From Paramoeba atlantica (taxonomy: Eukaryota; Discosea): a DNA stretch of 64,000 nucleotides. Position numbers and translations under genes: made by a program. The stretch is from the NCBI GenBank assembly GCA_977017575.1, contig CDRNVI010000030.1:620001-684000 (forward strand). Direction: 5' to 3'. Positions 51,143 through 61,349 of this stretch are shown piece by piece. Below the pieces are notes generated by a model, which worked only from the letters and a program-made list of their open reading frames with translations, did no database searches and had not been told where the DNA came from. Positions within the stretch are counted from its first letter, which is position 1; every line of letters starts with the position of its first letter.

Positions 51143-53332
51143 CTAATGCGTTGCCAATGTGATGTCTGTGGAAAGCAACATAAAGAAAAATGACGGAAAA
51201 GTGGACGTTTTCGAGTTATTCGACGAGTCCAGTCGCAAATCAGTGAAACCTTTGAACATAATTTTAGAGAAAGAAGCAACCACAGCTTCCACTATGGATC
51301 TGTCCGTGTCCTTATCATTACCCAACAAATACTTCAGATATGACACGACATGCAGAAAACTATGGTAATTTACCTTTGGGAGCAGGGAAAGGACACGAAC
51401 ATATTCAGTTGGATGACTTTCTGAAAAAAGGTGCTGATAAAAAAGCGGTACAATTGGATCTTGTAGTGAACTTAAAAAATGGACAAAAATGGAAGCAATT
51501 GTTTTTGCGTCACAAGTTGCTAGAGCGGCAAAGTTTCCACAATCCAGGTCGTAAAAGAAAGGATTCAATGTGTCGATATGATCAATTGTTTCAAAATCAG
51601 CGAAACGAACATTTGTAGTATAAAGGCAATTAATTAAGTGCCAGAGTTCCTTTACGGAGTAAAATTCATGTGAAAATTCGGTCTTTCTCAGATTCCTAAA
51701 TCCCTCGATACATGAAGTAAGTCCTAAGGAGTGAATGTTATCTAAAGTGTTGCCGAAACAAGAGGGATACAAATAAGCAGAAGCCAGAATATGTTTCGGA
51801 GGCCCATAAGAGGGTTGCAAGACGATGCATTTGCTTATTAAAAAGCGCTCAACGCCACAAAAGGGTGGATAGTGCTTTTGAAATTGCAGGCTTTCTGTAT
51901 CTATTATGGCTTCAAAAGTAAATGAAACCTCTTCAGAAGGAAATATAATTCTTTCCAATGGAGTAACAGAAAGCCATTCGGATTGAATCAAAGGTGTATG
52001 GGCATTAAAGGGCGGTATTTCCGTGGAAGATGCCGGATACTCAAAGCGATAAGCGTTAACTTTGATAACTGAATGCCCCAAGTTCCTTGCAAGAACTATC
52101 ATTTTCTTTTTTGCACCGTAGAACAACTTTTCGAACAGAACTGTATGTGTGTTTAGTTGCAGACCAGGAACAATTACGTTATCATAGCCCTGAGAATCAA
52201 TTTGCTTTCTAAGAGACTGAATCACTATGCTCCGTTTGCGGGGCACTTCCTTTAGAACTGAAAGGGAAAAAACTGCTGACAAAGGCTTGTGATCACTGCA
52301 TTTGATGTCACTGAAAGTATTTACTTGACGCAATTGAACCATGCACCCTAAAGACGAATTTCGAACAGCGGTGTTACGCACCCACCACAAAATACGATCT
52401 GTATAGGCCGGAACTCTTTTCTTTTCGGATGAATCAAAAGTAGAAGAGCCTGGATCATAACGGTACGTAGGAGGAAAATTTGGTGTAGCTTCTGAAAAAT
52501 TAGTCCAGCAAGAGCAACGAGAAGCTAGCTGCTCATGCAGTTGGTCTTTTTCCATCAAAAGATCCCAACGTTTTTGCTTAACAAGTAGAGAAGCTTGCTC
52601 CTGAGTATATCCTTGGACACGATAATTCAAATCTCCGAAAACAAGAAGAATGTCATGATCCTTCGGTAGAACAGGACATCCAGAATTACTGCTCTCTACA
52701 ACGAGGCTCTGCAAAATAGACTCGAAGTCGCGGTTCCTTTTGTTCACCTCGCTTACATGTGCGGCTAAGTGCAAGTTTACGAAAAGTATCGAAGTGCGAT
52801 GAATAACGAGTCGAATGCCGATGGCACCTTTGTTTCCTAAAGTGCCCATCATTGAACCGGTAGCAAGCGTTGTGACTTGTACATCTTTCACGGAATTCTT
52901 TAAAGAGTTGTGTGCAAATACAGCCAGATAAAGTCCAACCATTTGTTTGGATGTTAGCAACTCGTATTCAGCTTGCTTTTTAAAAGCAGCTGATCTGGTG
53001 TAGGAGGTAAGCAAGTTGGTCCAATACAAGGATGCGTCCGTTTCATTGCGCACCAATGCTTGAGGACTCATATCAATTTCTTGCAAACCAACAACAAGGA
53101 GCGCAGGGTTCGATTCAATTCGAAGCCACGAGCTAAGATCCTCAGTCGTCCGGCGCTCATTGACATTAAATGTACACACCACAATAGGTATTTCAATTCG
53201 CTTGGTAAAATTTATGTAGTAGTAGTCCAATTGCTCCGTAATCCATTCCTGGGCGCTCTTAGGTAAACCCCGCTCATCACCAGAGAAAATTGGAGGTAAA
53301 ATTTTAGACATACATGTACATAGGAAAACCAT
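51143..53332 (-). CDS. OCRL: inositol polyphosphate 5-phosphatase, OCRL/INPP5B-like
   Basis: 729 residues, single exon, ATG at 53332 (another at 53311). The 5-phosphatase domain (about 50-360) has TFNVN, VVGLQEID (metal Glu), GSMMGTLGNKGAI, FVNLHLAAH, FGDLNYRV (Asp, Asn), PPTYRYDPG, RVPAYTDRILW and SDHKPL (catalytic His), all intact. A beta-rich ASH-like region (about 365-500) and a C-terminal RhoGAP-like helical domain (about 520-700, LYPSCFGNTLDNI) follow; the arginine finger region does not look catalytic, as in human OCRL. It should hydrolyse the 5-phosphate of PI(4,5)P2/PIP3 on endosome, Golgi or plasma membranes. A pyrimidine tract and AG (53340-53341) lie 7 bp before the ATG. First of three co-directional genes. 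Confidence 0.9.
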   Translation of the reverse strand: MVFLCTCMSKILPPIFSGDERGLPKSAQEWITEQLDYYYINFTKRIEIPIVVCTFNVNERRTTEDLSSWLRIESNPALLVVGLQEIDMSPQALVRNETDASLYWTNLLTSYTRSAAFKKQAEYELLTSKQMVGLYLAVFAHNSLKNSVKDVQVTTLATGSMMGTLGNKGAIGIRLVIHRTSILFVNLHLAAHVSEVNKRNRDFESILQSLVVESSNSGCPVLPKDHDILLVFGDLNYRVQGYTQEQASLLVKQKRWDLLMEKDQLHEQLASRCSCWTNFSEATPNFPPTYRYDPGSSTFDSSEKKRVPAYTDRILWWVRNTAVRNSSLGCMVQLRQVNTFSDIKCSDHKPLSAVFSLSVLKEVPRKRSIVIQSLRKQIDSQGYDNVIVPGLQLNTHTVLFEKLFYGAKKKMIVLARNLGHSVIKVNAYRFEYPASSTEIPPFNAHTPLIQSEWLSVTPLERIIFPSEEVSFTFEAIIDTESLQFQKHYPPFCGVERFLISKCIVLQPSYGPPKHILASAYLYPSCFGNTLDNIHSLGLTSCIEGFRNLRKTEFSHEFYSVKELWHLINCLYTTNVRFADFETIDHIDTLNPFFYDLDCGNFAALATCDAKTIASIFVHFLSSLQDPIVPLFYQHLFSESHPTEYVRVLSLLPKVNYHSFLHVVSYLKYLLGNDKDTDRSIVEAVVASFSKIMFKGFTDLRLDSSNNSKTSTFPSFFFMLLSTDITLATH

Positions 53333-53341
53333 CACATGGCT

Positions 53342-53639
53342 TCATTGAAAATAAAGAGAAACACAGTAGTGCCGTGACGAACATACAGTGGTAATTACGT
53401 TGAAGGTAATAGCATACCCCCGCGCGCATTAGTTACATAGTATTTTGGCCTATTTTACTAATAGGTGATATGTATTTAATAAGTGACTTTTTAATTTCTC
53501 GTAACTAACAAGTGATTTTTCAAGACGTCGAATTTGAACTTTATGAGTTATGAGTAAAAGTGTTTCACAGAACTTTTGACGATACCTTGTCCCCCCGATC
53601 TTGCTTTAAATGTGCAGTAATCAGCTTACTGAATTACTG
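53342..53639. other. intergenic stretch, upstream of the 5-phosphatase gene
   Basis: No gene seen; AT-rich, with ACTAATAGGTGAT and AACTAACAAGTGA near-repeats at 53458-53510. Confidence 0.4.
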
Positions 53640-53957
53640 GTCGAACAAAAAATTTGACATTTTTTTCGAGTGATGATTGTTAACGAGGTCAACAACGTGC
53701 GCAGGGTAAACATCTTGATCAAGGGTTTGCTGCACCCATTCAACAGACTGAGACATTACAAGAGAACAAAAAAAGAAGTGTCGCTTGGAAAAAGCAAAAT
53801 TTTCTAATGACTTGTTCTGAACTTTGAAAATGACCGACAATAAAGTCAAAAAGTATTTTGGTCCGCCGCGGAAGGAAAAATAAAGTCGGACCAATATTTA
53901 TGTTGACCAAATTTATTGGGGCCCAATAAAAGTGGACCAAATTTTCTGCTCGGACGG
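53640..53957. mobile_element. MITE-like repeat (GTCGAACAAAAAATTTG ends)
   Basis: Left GGTCGAACAAAAAATTTGAC and right (inward) GTCCGAGCAGAAAATTTGGT are imperfect inverted repeats. Its right half (AAGTCGGACCAATATTT, GACCAAATTTATTGGGGCC) recurs at 36205-36260. It lies between RPB11 and the 5-phosphatase gene. Confidence 0.6.
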
Positions 53958-54020
53958 TATTATGCTTCTTATAATCATATTATTTATTAGCAGAATAACA
54001 AGTTCGTTCGATTCTTCGTC

Positions 54021-54413
54021 TCACCTGAGAACAGAAAAGCGAGAAAATTCGGTCTCAAACAAGCTCAAAAATGTAGTCAATTCTGCTATAGCACAATCCG
54101 CAGCTTGAAGAAGTGCCTCCTTGGGCCCACCACTTTTTTCAGTATCCCTTACAATAGTTTGGACCTTTAGTAGAACCTTGTGCTCAATGGGATGCTGTAC
54201 CTTGTAAGCTGAAAAGGCAACTGAGTTATCATCATTTAATCGCATTCGAAGTAAATTTGCTAACGTATGATCTTCTTTGTTAATCACAACATTGAGCGTA
54301 CTGGGCATTTTGTCATCAACAGCAATACTTACCTTAGGACCATCCTCCGGCATATCTACATTTGTTCCGCGCGGGAGGAAATTAAATGGAATACGTTCTG
54401 CGTGTACACTCAT
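54021..54413 (-). CDS. RPB11: RNA polymerase II subunit RPB11
   Basis: 130 residues from the ATG at 54413. Has the RPB11/AC19 signature INKEDHTLANLLRMRL, then AFSAYKVQHPIEHKVLLKVQT and the C-terminal dimerisation helix (ALLQAADCAIAELTTFLSLF). The N-terminal NFLPRGTNVDM matches the RPB11 start (F-LPEG) better than AC19. RPB11 pairs with RPB3 in the assembly platform of RNA polymerase II in the nucleus. Length is normal. A very good acceptor-like sequence (TTCTTTCTATTTTTTTCCCT-TCAG, AG at 54509-54510) lies about 95 bp upstream, which suggests a spliced or trans-spliced 5' leader. Same strand as its neighbours. Confidence 0.93.
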   Translation of the reverse strand: MSVHAERIPFNFLPRGTNVDMPEDGPKVSIAVDDKMPSTLNVVINKEDHTLANLLRMRLNDDNSVAFSAYKVQHPIEHKVLLKVQTIVRDTEKSGGPKEALLQAADCAIAELTTFLSLFETEFSRFSVLR

Positions 54414-54798
54414 GTGAAAATGGACTCAATAAGAATTTTGAATGAAAAGTTTGATGTGTATATCACTGTATTACTCTAAAATACAGGAAATGTAGCTCGA
54501 AAACTCCTCTGAAGGGAAAAAAATAGAAAGAAACGAGGGTGAAGATGACACGTGGAGCATGCTACAACAGCTCATCTTGTAAAACGAAAGGGAATAAACC
54601 GAAAAATCAGGTTATAGTTTAGAAAAAAGACGAAAAGAAAAATATTGTGAAAGTGGATACTATACGTTCGTTGTCTGCACCGGTAATCTTATTTTCCTAA
54701 ATTGAACTAAAGTTAACAATTTTATAGTAACTCCCTGAGAGTCAGACCTGAACCCCTGTACGTATTGGGAACAGAGAAAAAGATTCGAAGTTGAAAGA

Positions 54799-55698
54799 TT
54801 AAGGTTTGTGATAGTTTTGAATAGATTTGGTGCTGCTTACCGTGAATGAAGAGCGCATATTTCCAGCGGTTTTCTCAAGGCAAGGAGAACCACTACGATC
54901 TTTGACAGAGGTCTGGTTTAGTGTATTAAAGGCGAATTTTGATTCCTGTTTTTCGATGATACGGTTCTTTACAAAAAAACGCTCTTTTGGTTTCGAAGGT
55001 TTCTCATCTGTTTTTTTTACGGATCGAAGACTCTTTTGTACTGAAGTTTCGCGTGGCGCTATAGACTCTCCATGTTTTTTTTCTCCATCGAGTGTTTTAT
55101 TTGATAACTTTACAGATTTTTTGGATTCAGGAACTTTTTTCGTTTTCTTTGTGTTCTCTTTTGCCTTTTTTCTTTCTCTGGAAAATTTGAATTTTACGCT
55201 TTGCTTCCTAAATACGCGCTCTAAAACGTCTTGAACCAGTACTGTCACTTGTTTTTCATTTTCTTCTGATATTTTTGTTTCTAGCCACTCCACAACATTT
55301 CGGGGGATTGGAGAAAGAGCAGGGTCAGCGCTTCGCACAAAAGTCTTGTAATGTGTCTCATTCGATATATTGCTAGTCACAGGACGAAAAGGAGTGATTG
55401 TAGCTTGTACGGGAGCGTATTCGATATAGAGGTTGTGCGGTGTCCCCTTCTTGTCATACACTATGACCCCATTGAGACGAGTTGCCAGAGAGCGAATTGC
55501 AGTTTCAGAATTCATGTACACCAATGCGTATGAGTATCGAAGCGGTTTATGTTCATTTGACGGCGAATGTCCGGCAACAAAGTGATGCCAAGTTACTTGA
55601 GCTCGTTGGTCACCAATAAGCTTGACAAATTCCTTCTCTTTCATGTCTGGCGGAAGGTGTCTTACGGTAATTTTTAAAGACAGACATTCCCGCGACAT
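54799..55698 (-). CDS. UPF3: UPF3/SMG4 nonsense-mediated decay factor
   Basis: 299 residues from the first ATG in frame (55698); the frame is open further upstream but has no ATG. The Smg4/UPF3 RNA-recognition-like domain occupies about residues 8-105: LKITVRHLPPDMKEKEFVKL, then YSYALVYMNSETAIRSLATR, GVIVYDKKGTPHNLYIEYAP. The remainder is Lys/Ser-rich and disordered with an EKQ-rich helical part; a short EJC-binding motif at the extreme C-terminus is not obvious. UPF3 links exon-junction complexes or terminating ribosomes to UPF2/UPF1. Third gene of the co-directional island, 385 bp upstream of RPB11. Confidence 0.9.
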   Translation of the reverse strand: MSRECLSLKITVRHLPPDMKEKEFVKLIGDQRAQVTWHHFVAGHSPSNEHKPLRYSYALVYMNSETAIRSLATRLNGVIVYDKKGTPHNLYIEYAPVQATITPFRPVTSNISNETHYKTFVRSADPALSPIPRNVVEWLETKISEENEKQVTVLVQDVLERVFRKQSVKFKFSRERKKAKENTKKTKKVPESKKSVKLSNKTLDGEKKHGESIAPRETSVQKSLRSVKKTDEKPSKPKERFFVKNRIIEKQESKFAFNTLNQTSVKDRSGSPCLEKTAGNMRSSFTVSSTKSIQNYHKP

Positions 55699-56567
55699 TA
55701 AAGCGACAAAGTAAAGAATCAGGGGATAACCTACGATTGGTGGGAACAAACATTTTAATGAAAAACTTCATAGGTGTATTAAACCACATTCCCGATTACG
55801 GAGGGGAAATTAAGAGGGGGGGCACGCGTCTGTGGTGATCGGCAGAATATGGCAAAAATGGGCAATAATCTGCTGTTAACGAGGACTGCGGCGGAGAAAA
55901 AAATGTTTCATGTCGAAAAAAATCGAAATTTGCGATACCCATCTATCTTCTAAAGGTGTCGTAACTTGTCTTTTTTCATCATTTTCATTTGGCAGTAGAC
56001 AGGGGTATGGGCGGACTGCCCGAAATATCACCTCGCATACAACATAGTCGTCGTAGGTACAAACATTGAAAAACAAAATTGAATTAAATGGGGGGTCTAG
56101 GGGGGGGCAGAGGGGGGCAAGGGGGGGAACACGTACCCTTATAACGCATAAAACTCGCACCCTTAGAGGGGTGAAACTTAAGAAAACGTCACCTGGACGA
56201 ACCGAAGCGAACCGACCCAATCCCATTGAAACCAATGGCGATTTCTACTTGGCGTTTTTTTCAAAGCTTGCTGCCAACTTTTCATGTTCAAAAATAATGT
56301 GCACTTCTATATCATTTTCTTGTATACTCCCATATTATACGTTGCAGTCCTAGAGGCACAGTTCTGTCTCTGAGAAGTGTAGTCTTTACTGAAAGAGAGA
56401 GAAAACCTCTAGTATCATGGAAAATTTCCTTGCAGTATGGAGGTGCCGGTGATGGTACGGACGCATGTACTTTCCCTCTCATTACCGGTGAAACTTTAAT
56501 AAAGCGTAACATTAATTAACGTAATGTCTGGTGAGAAAAAAATGTTTACGTTAATTAATTTCTTTTT
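55699..56567. other. non-coding stretch, G-run and retroposon remnants
   Basis: 56070-56130 has AAAATTGAATTAAATGGGGG and repeated GGGGGG(C)A runs resembling the family A G-tract. 56160-56260 has the block TTAGAGGGGTGAAACTTAAG and TACTTGGCGTTTTTTTC also found at 11070-11165 and 61190-61250. 56484 has ACCGGTGAAACTTTAATAAAG. No gene. Confidence 0.5.
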
Positions 56568-56666
56568 TAGGCTCTTCGTTAAACGCGGTGGTTGTTTTCA
56601 ACTTAGAAGTCACTCATGCTGCGCGCTTCGCGTTGAAAACTACCACCGCGTTTAACGAAGAGCCTA
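56568..56666. repeat. solo family A terminal hairpin
   Basis: A complete, near-perfect hairpin (GGCTCTTCGTTAAACGCGGT ... ACCGCGTTTAACGAAGAGCC) with the flanking TTTCTTTTTTA / TAAAAAAGAAA, but without any other family A sequence on either side. Confidence 0.92.
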
Positions 56667-56697
56667 AAAAAGAAAAATTGGTAAAAGATCATGAATA

Positions 56698-56922
56698 AAC
56701 ACTTCTTATTACGCGGCTAGTTCTCATTTAACCCTGCTAAACCGGTCCAAAGCCCGGGGTCACCATCTGTTGTGTTTCACATCAGTGGTAAAAATGGGGA
56801 TGGAAGGAGGATTACGAATATTGCAGGGCAGAAAAAGAGAGGTGGGGGGTTGAGGCGTCCGACTATGGGCTTTGACCAGCAGGGTTAAAGGAGAACTAGC
56901 CGCGTAATAGGAAGTTATGCTT
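56698..56922. mobile_element. MITE with ~45-bp inverted ends
   Basis: Left CTTCTTATTACGCGGCTAGT and right (inward) CTTCCTATTACGCGGCTAGT, both continuing TCTC-TTTAACCCTGCT. About 225 bp, no gene. Inner TTAACC...GTCCAAAGCCC resembles the ends of the element at 6521. Confidence 0.85.
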
Positions 56923-57305
56923 CACTAGAACCTGCTCAGGGCAGTGATGCGCACTTCCTGCAACGGGCGGAGGTCGGACGCCTAGCCTGGTACTGCAGCG
57001 CAGAGGGCTACTGTGAGTCCTAATGTATATTTTTAAAAAATCATTATCAGAATGACGACGGCATTTCATTTCTGAGACTAGGTAGTAATATCCAGATAAT
57101 ATCGCACATTCTTACAATTTTTGTAAATTTATTTTCTATAACTAGGTTTTAGATAAAAACATTCTTCATAATACATGGAGCATACCGCATATGCATCAGA
57201 AGAAATATCCCATAGATACCACTCAGTGAGGAGTTATTTAGTTCGCCATAGGGCGTATTGAGTCCTCGACTCTCATAGATACCACTCAGTTAGGAGTTAT
57301 TTAGT

Positions 57306-57636
57306 TTTTCCAAAATCGTTTCACCTATTGTATTTTGGTAGTTTGGGACCTATACTAGCTTTCTGCGCAGTTGTTTTCGCAGGCTATCGCTTCTTCGAGC
57401 CGTGGTATGCCCGCGAAATTGGTCCATTTTTGAATAGAAACGGTGAAAAAGTATTTTTCGGACCCCAAGGAGACTTTTTGTGTTGAAAGAATGGTGCGGT
57501 TGGAGTCGTATTCTCCACCCAATACGTTCGATAGGTTTTCATTCATGCCTACGAGTGATTTCCCGCACGCAAATGTCGGATTTAGTGCTCTGAGAGCAAA
57601 AATACGCAAAAATGACCCCATTTTTACCCGAAAATA
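57306..57636 (+). repeat. family A repeat, middle segment
   Basis: From TTTCCAAAATCGTTTCACC through TTTGGGACCTATACTAGC to CCATTTTTACCCGAAAAT. Cut on the right at a palindrome leading into a Tc1 element. Confidence 0.85.
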
Positions 57637-57768
57637 GCAATCTTTCGTAAATAACTCGGTGTACTGTGCATAAGTAATGTAGTAAATAGAGCAACTTGGT
57701 TTTATTCTCCTATTGTAGATTTTTGTTCTACTATGCACAGTACACCGAGTTATTTACGAAAGATTGCC
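57637..57768. repeat. foldback palindrome at the Tc1 gene start
   Basis: 57638-57672 (GCAATCTTTCGTAAATAACT...TGTGCATA) is the exact inverse of 57733-57768, with a 60-bp loop. The right arm contains the transposase ATG and first 11 codons, so the left arm is an inverted duplication of coding sequence and not a TIR. Confidence 0.88.
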
Positions 57769-58620
57769 ATTGAAAAACTTGAAAACGGATCTGCACTTCG
57801 TGGAGTGGCCGCCGATTTAAACTTAAGCGTAGGAAATGTCAGCCGCATTATAAATAAATATCTTCCATCGCTATCTAGACAACCAACCGGTCGCCCACGT
57901 AAGCTGAGTGATACTTGCCGTAGGCGCGTCCGCCTTCTTATCACTAGCGGCGCCACAAAAGACGCAGTTGCCGCCAGCAAAAGGTTGAGAGACGAAGGTA
58001 TTGCGGATGTTTGCCCGGAAACCATTCGGGTTTCCCTTCGTAAGTGTGGTATGAAGGGAAAGAAGAGGGTCAAGAAGCCCTACCTTACGAAACGTCACAA
58101 GGCTCTACGTCTTGCTTTTGCAAGAAAGTACGAGCATTGGACGCACGCCGACTGGGGACGTGTACTTTTCACGGATGAAACGAAGATCTGCCGTTTCGAG
58201 TCGAATGGTAGCCGGTGGGTTTGGGTAGACTTTGGGGAGGAGCTGTCTGAGCGAAACACACAAGGTACGCTCAAGTATGGTGGCGGCTCCATCATGATAT
58301 GGGGTTGCATGATGGGGCACGGTGTGGGAACCATTGAGCTGGTTCACGGGAATATGAACGCCGAGCAGTACGTTCAAATACTGCAACAAAATTTGCCCCC
58401 TTCCCTACAAAAGCTGAGTGTCACGAAGGATTGGATCGTCTTCCAACAGGATAACGATCCGAAGCACACGAGTAAGAAGGCTCGCGATTTTTTAAATTCG
58501 CAGGAGCTGTGTGTGCTTGACTGGCCCCCTCAGTCTCCCGACTTAAACCCCATAGAAAACCTATGGGTTGAACTGAAAAAGGCAACGGCAGATTACCCCG
58601 ACCCACCCGCAGGAATGATT
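57733..58620 (+). pseudogene. Tc1-type transposase, 3'-truncated
   Basis: From the ATG at 57733: paired-type HTH (SALRGVAADLNLSVGNVSRI), GRPRKLSD (AT-hook-like), second HTH, then DDE_3 core VLFTDETKI (Asp), FQQDNDPKHTS (Asp), and SPDLNPIENLWVELKK (Glu). All catalytic residues are present. At about 58606-58620 it fuses to another element and the last ~40 residues are replaced by antisense sequence of the second Tc1. Confidence 0.88.
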
Positions 58621-59557
58621 TATCCCCCGTTTTTTTCTCGAAGAAGTCTGATTCGGGACGGGAAGCTCGTCAAAGTATTATTATACGATGCTTTCATATC
58701 AGATAATAGATAATCAAACGCTTTTGGAATTGCAGCTTGTAGTTCCTTACGGTTTGTTGGGCGGAGAGTAAATTTTATGTGGTGAGCCATCATGCTCCAC
58801 AAATTTTCAATTAAATTTAAATCCGGCGACTTGGCAGGCCAATCAGGAATGCTGATACCCATGTCTCTGCCGACGCGGCGAGCGTTTGAATGGGAACCCC
58901 CCATTCAAGGCTCACCGCCATCCAAATATGAACCCCCTTTCCTCCGAAATATTTCTCAACATCTTTTGGTACCTCAAGGGGTTCATCTGACCTTTTGCAA
59001 ATGTACCAAATATTGCGTGAGTGGTACCCGCATTTAAAAATCTTTTCATCCGTCCACAGAATACGGGCGTATTGAAAAGGGGTGAACCTCTCCAAACGAT
59101 TTGCCAACTCCAGGCGGTCGAATTTGTGCTGAGGCGTGAGATGAGGAACTTTCCTCATTTTTCTGCTTATGTACCCGCTCCTTTTCAGTGATCTTTTCAC
59201 AGACGAAAGAGAGCATGGGTACTTGGTTTGATCGATCTGGCGGTGAACCCACCTCCAAGATGGACAGCCAATGGGACTACGTTGATTTTCTTCATCTACA
59301 ATAGATTCTAACATTATTCGAAAGTCTTCATTATCAATCGCATTCTTACGTATGTATTTTATACGTTCTAACCCTCCTGTCTCCCGGTGGCGTTTAACCC
59401 ATCGAGAGACAGTTACTTCACTGCATTTCATAAGAGCAGCAGTGTCTGTAATCGAACGTCCCTGGTTTTGTACCTCATGGACGCAAATTACACGTGTTTC
59501 ATAAGTGATTTGTTGCGTCGAGAGGGTGCGCCTCTGGCGGCGAAGTGTTTTCGGCAT
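58620..59557 (-). pseudogene. Tc1-type transposase, frameshifted
   Basis: From the ATG at 59557: N-terminal HTH (SITDTAALMKCSEVTVSRWV), second HTH (WRWVHRQIDQ region), RILWTDEKIF (first Asp). A frameshift and probable deletion near 58870-58890 removes the second Asp motif, after which SPDLNLIENLWSMMAHH (Glu) and a normal C-terminus (RIRLLREKNGG) follow. A different subfamily from the plus-strand neighbour. Confidence 0.85.
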
Positions 59558-59828
59558 AAAAGATGTGTTAGAAAGAGTTAAGTGGTATTTTATTCATAGA
59601 TTAATGGGCTAAAATGATAAAAAATGATAAAAATCTGATTTTTTGCAGAATTTTCAGGTAAAAAATTCAGTAAAATTTTATCATGACGTCATATCAGCTT
59701 CAGGGGCGGCAACAATGGTGCCAGTAGTCTTAAAATTTCGAGATCTGTTGAATGCCGAAGGAATTAGGTCAAAAGCTCGCACGGTACAAATTTTAGACCC
59801 CCCACTTTTTTCGTGATCCCCCTGTATA
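58620..59828 (-). mobile_element. second Tc1-type transposon, 3' end lost
   Basis: The outer end at 59790-59828 reads (inward) TACAGGGGGATCACGAAAAA and then AGTGGGGGGTC, a typical Tc1 terminus starting TACAG. The opposite terminus is missing because the element is joined tail-to-tail to the Tc1 at 57733-58620. Confidence 0.75.
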
Positions 59829-60121
59829 CTACAGCGTTATCCTCTGATTCTCTTTGGTAAAAAATAAAAACATTAAAAAATTTCGAAACATTTGAACACT
59901 TTTTTGAGTTACTCAAGTACAGTCCAGGTATACTGGGTCCAGTTGTACTGGCCTTTAGTACTGGTCTTTAGTAGATTTGACTGGAGTATCCCTCAAATTC
60001 ATAGAATGAGAAACCATGTTCGAATAAAAAACTCCCAAATTTTTGAAATATTGGGATTTTTTAGTAAAATCATGCTATTTTTTCGTGTTTTTTCCTAAAT
60101 ATTTTTGACCCAGGGGGGGGG
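59829..60121. other. non-coding stretch
   Basis: No gene. 59905-59975 has repeated CAGTCCAG/ACTGGTC-type words; a 10-base G-run lies before the Gag fragment. Confidence 0.4.
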
Positions 60122-60607
60122 GTGATAGGCAAACAAACGGCGGTAAACGCTCTAATTTTCGTGCTTCTCATGCACCGCTTGCGACACGAGGGTGCTGCTG
60201 TGTCTGCAGAGACACTCGAACACCTCATGCTCGACGACGCCAGCGAAACCGGCAATAAAGCGATTGTCGCCATCCTTTCTGGGCACGAACGTGCGCTAGC
60301 AATTGTTAACCGCAGTGCGGCCGTCGTCAGCAAAACATATTCTGTATCATCTCCTTTCGTCTCTCGTGCTCCAGCGGCACGAAATTCCTACAAGCGGGTG
60401 GCCTCCAATACAGGCACCTCATCGATCAAGCTGTGGAATTATCCCCACGATCCGCACGGTACTTGCCGTCATTGCGGGAAAAAAGGGCACGAAATCCGGG
60501 ATTGCAGGGCGAAACACGTGCAAACTCATGATTCGCACGCGCCAGACAAAAACTATAAGCGTGGTAACGAAAGCGAAGCCCGGAACGACGAATTTCGCAA
60601 GCCGTAG
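60122..60607 (+). pseudogene. Gag-like fragment with CCHC zinc knuckle
   Basis: About 160 codons without an ATG at the start. A helical capsid-like stretch (EHLMLDDASETGNKAIVAIL) is followed by a basic linker and one CCHC knuckle CRHCGKKGHEIRDC, then a charged tail and stop. Typical of an LTR or similar retroelement nucleocapsid. No protease or RT follows. Probably a truncated retroelement; 5' part missing before the G-run. Confidence 0.65.
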
Positions 60608-61349
60608 CCTTGTGAGATGAGTTCAGATAAGTGCATTATGTACCTATTGATTTACAGAAACTAATACTGATATGGGCGTCTGTTATCTTCGTCTGCATAT
60701 AAAAAACTTCTACAATGTTTTTAAATTGGGGTAAACCCAGATAAAACCTAGATAACTTGGGCTTCAGGCAACAAAAATCCAACCCTTGAAAAAGAGCAAT
60801 CCATTCACCATCTCATTCAATAACACAATTCTTGGAATTATCATTTTTGGGCGTATCAATCTGTTTTTACGGTATCCGTGTCGTTCAAGAATGAGAACTA
60901 ATGTACTTACCCGAGCTAGTTTCATGAGACTCAGTTCGTATTCAATATCATCTCAGCCTGGGCCATGGGTGGAAAAAATAATTATTAATTGCCTGAAAAT
61001 GCCAAAAATCGACGAAAAATAATTATTCCCTTAAATAAATTAGTGTTTCCTTAATTGGCTTCAGGGTGAAGCAAGTAAAGGGGCTGAAGCCTCACCACCA
61101 CCCCAAGAATACAATCTTCCCTTGTATTCGGGGGCTAGCCCCATCGCTAAGCGTTGGCCATTTTAAGCGTGTAAAAATACACCATCACCCGCCTAAGAGG
61201 GTTGAAACCTATGAAAGGCAAAACCTGGCAAAACCCACATATTCCTCATTGACGTGGCGAAGAAAAATACTTTGTCAAAAATAGTGAAGAACATACTTGG
61301 TCTCCATCGTGCGCTGCAAAACATTTTTTGCGCCACAAAAAATGAAGAT
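60608..61349. other. non-coding stretch with repeat remnants
   Basis: 61100-61250 includes CACCACCCCAAGAATACAA and the CTAAGAGGGTTGAAACCTAT block shared with 11070 and 56170. No gene. Confidence 0.45.
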
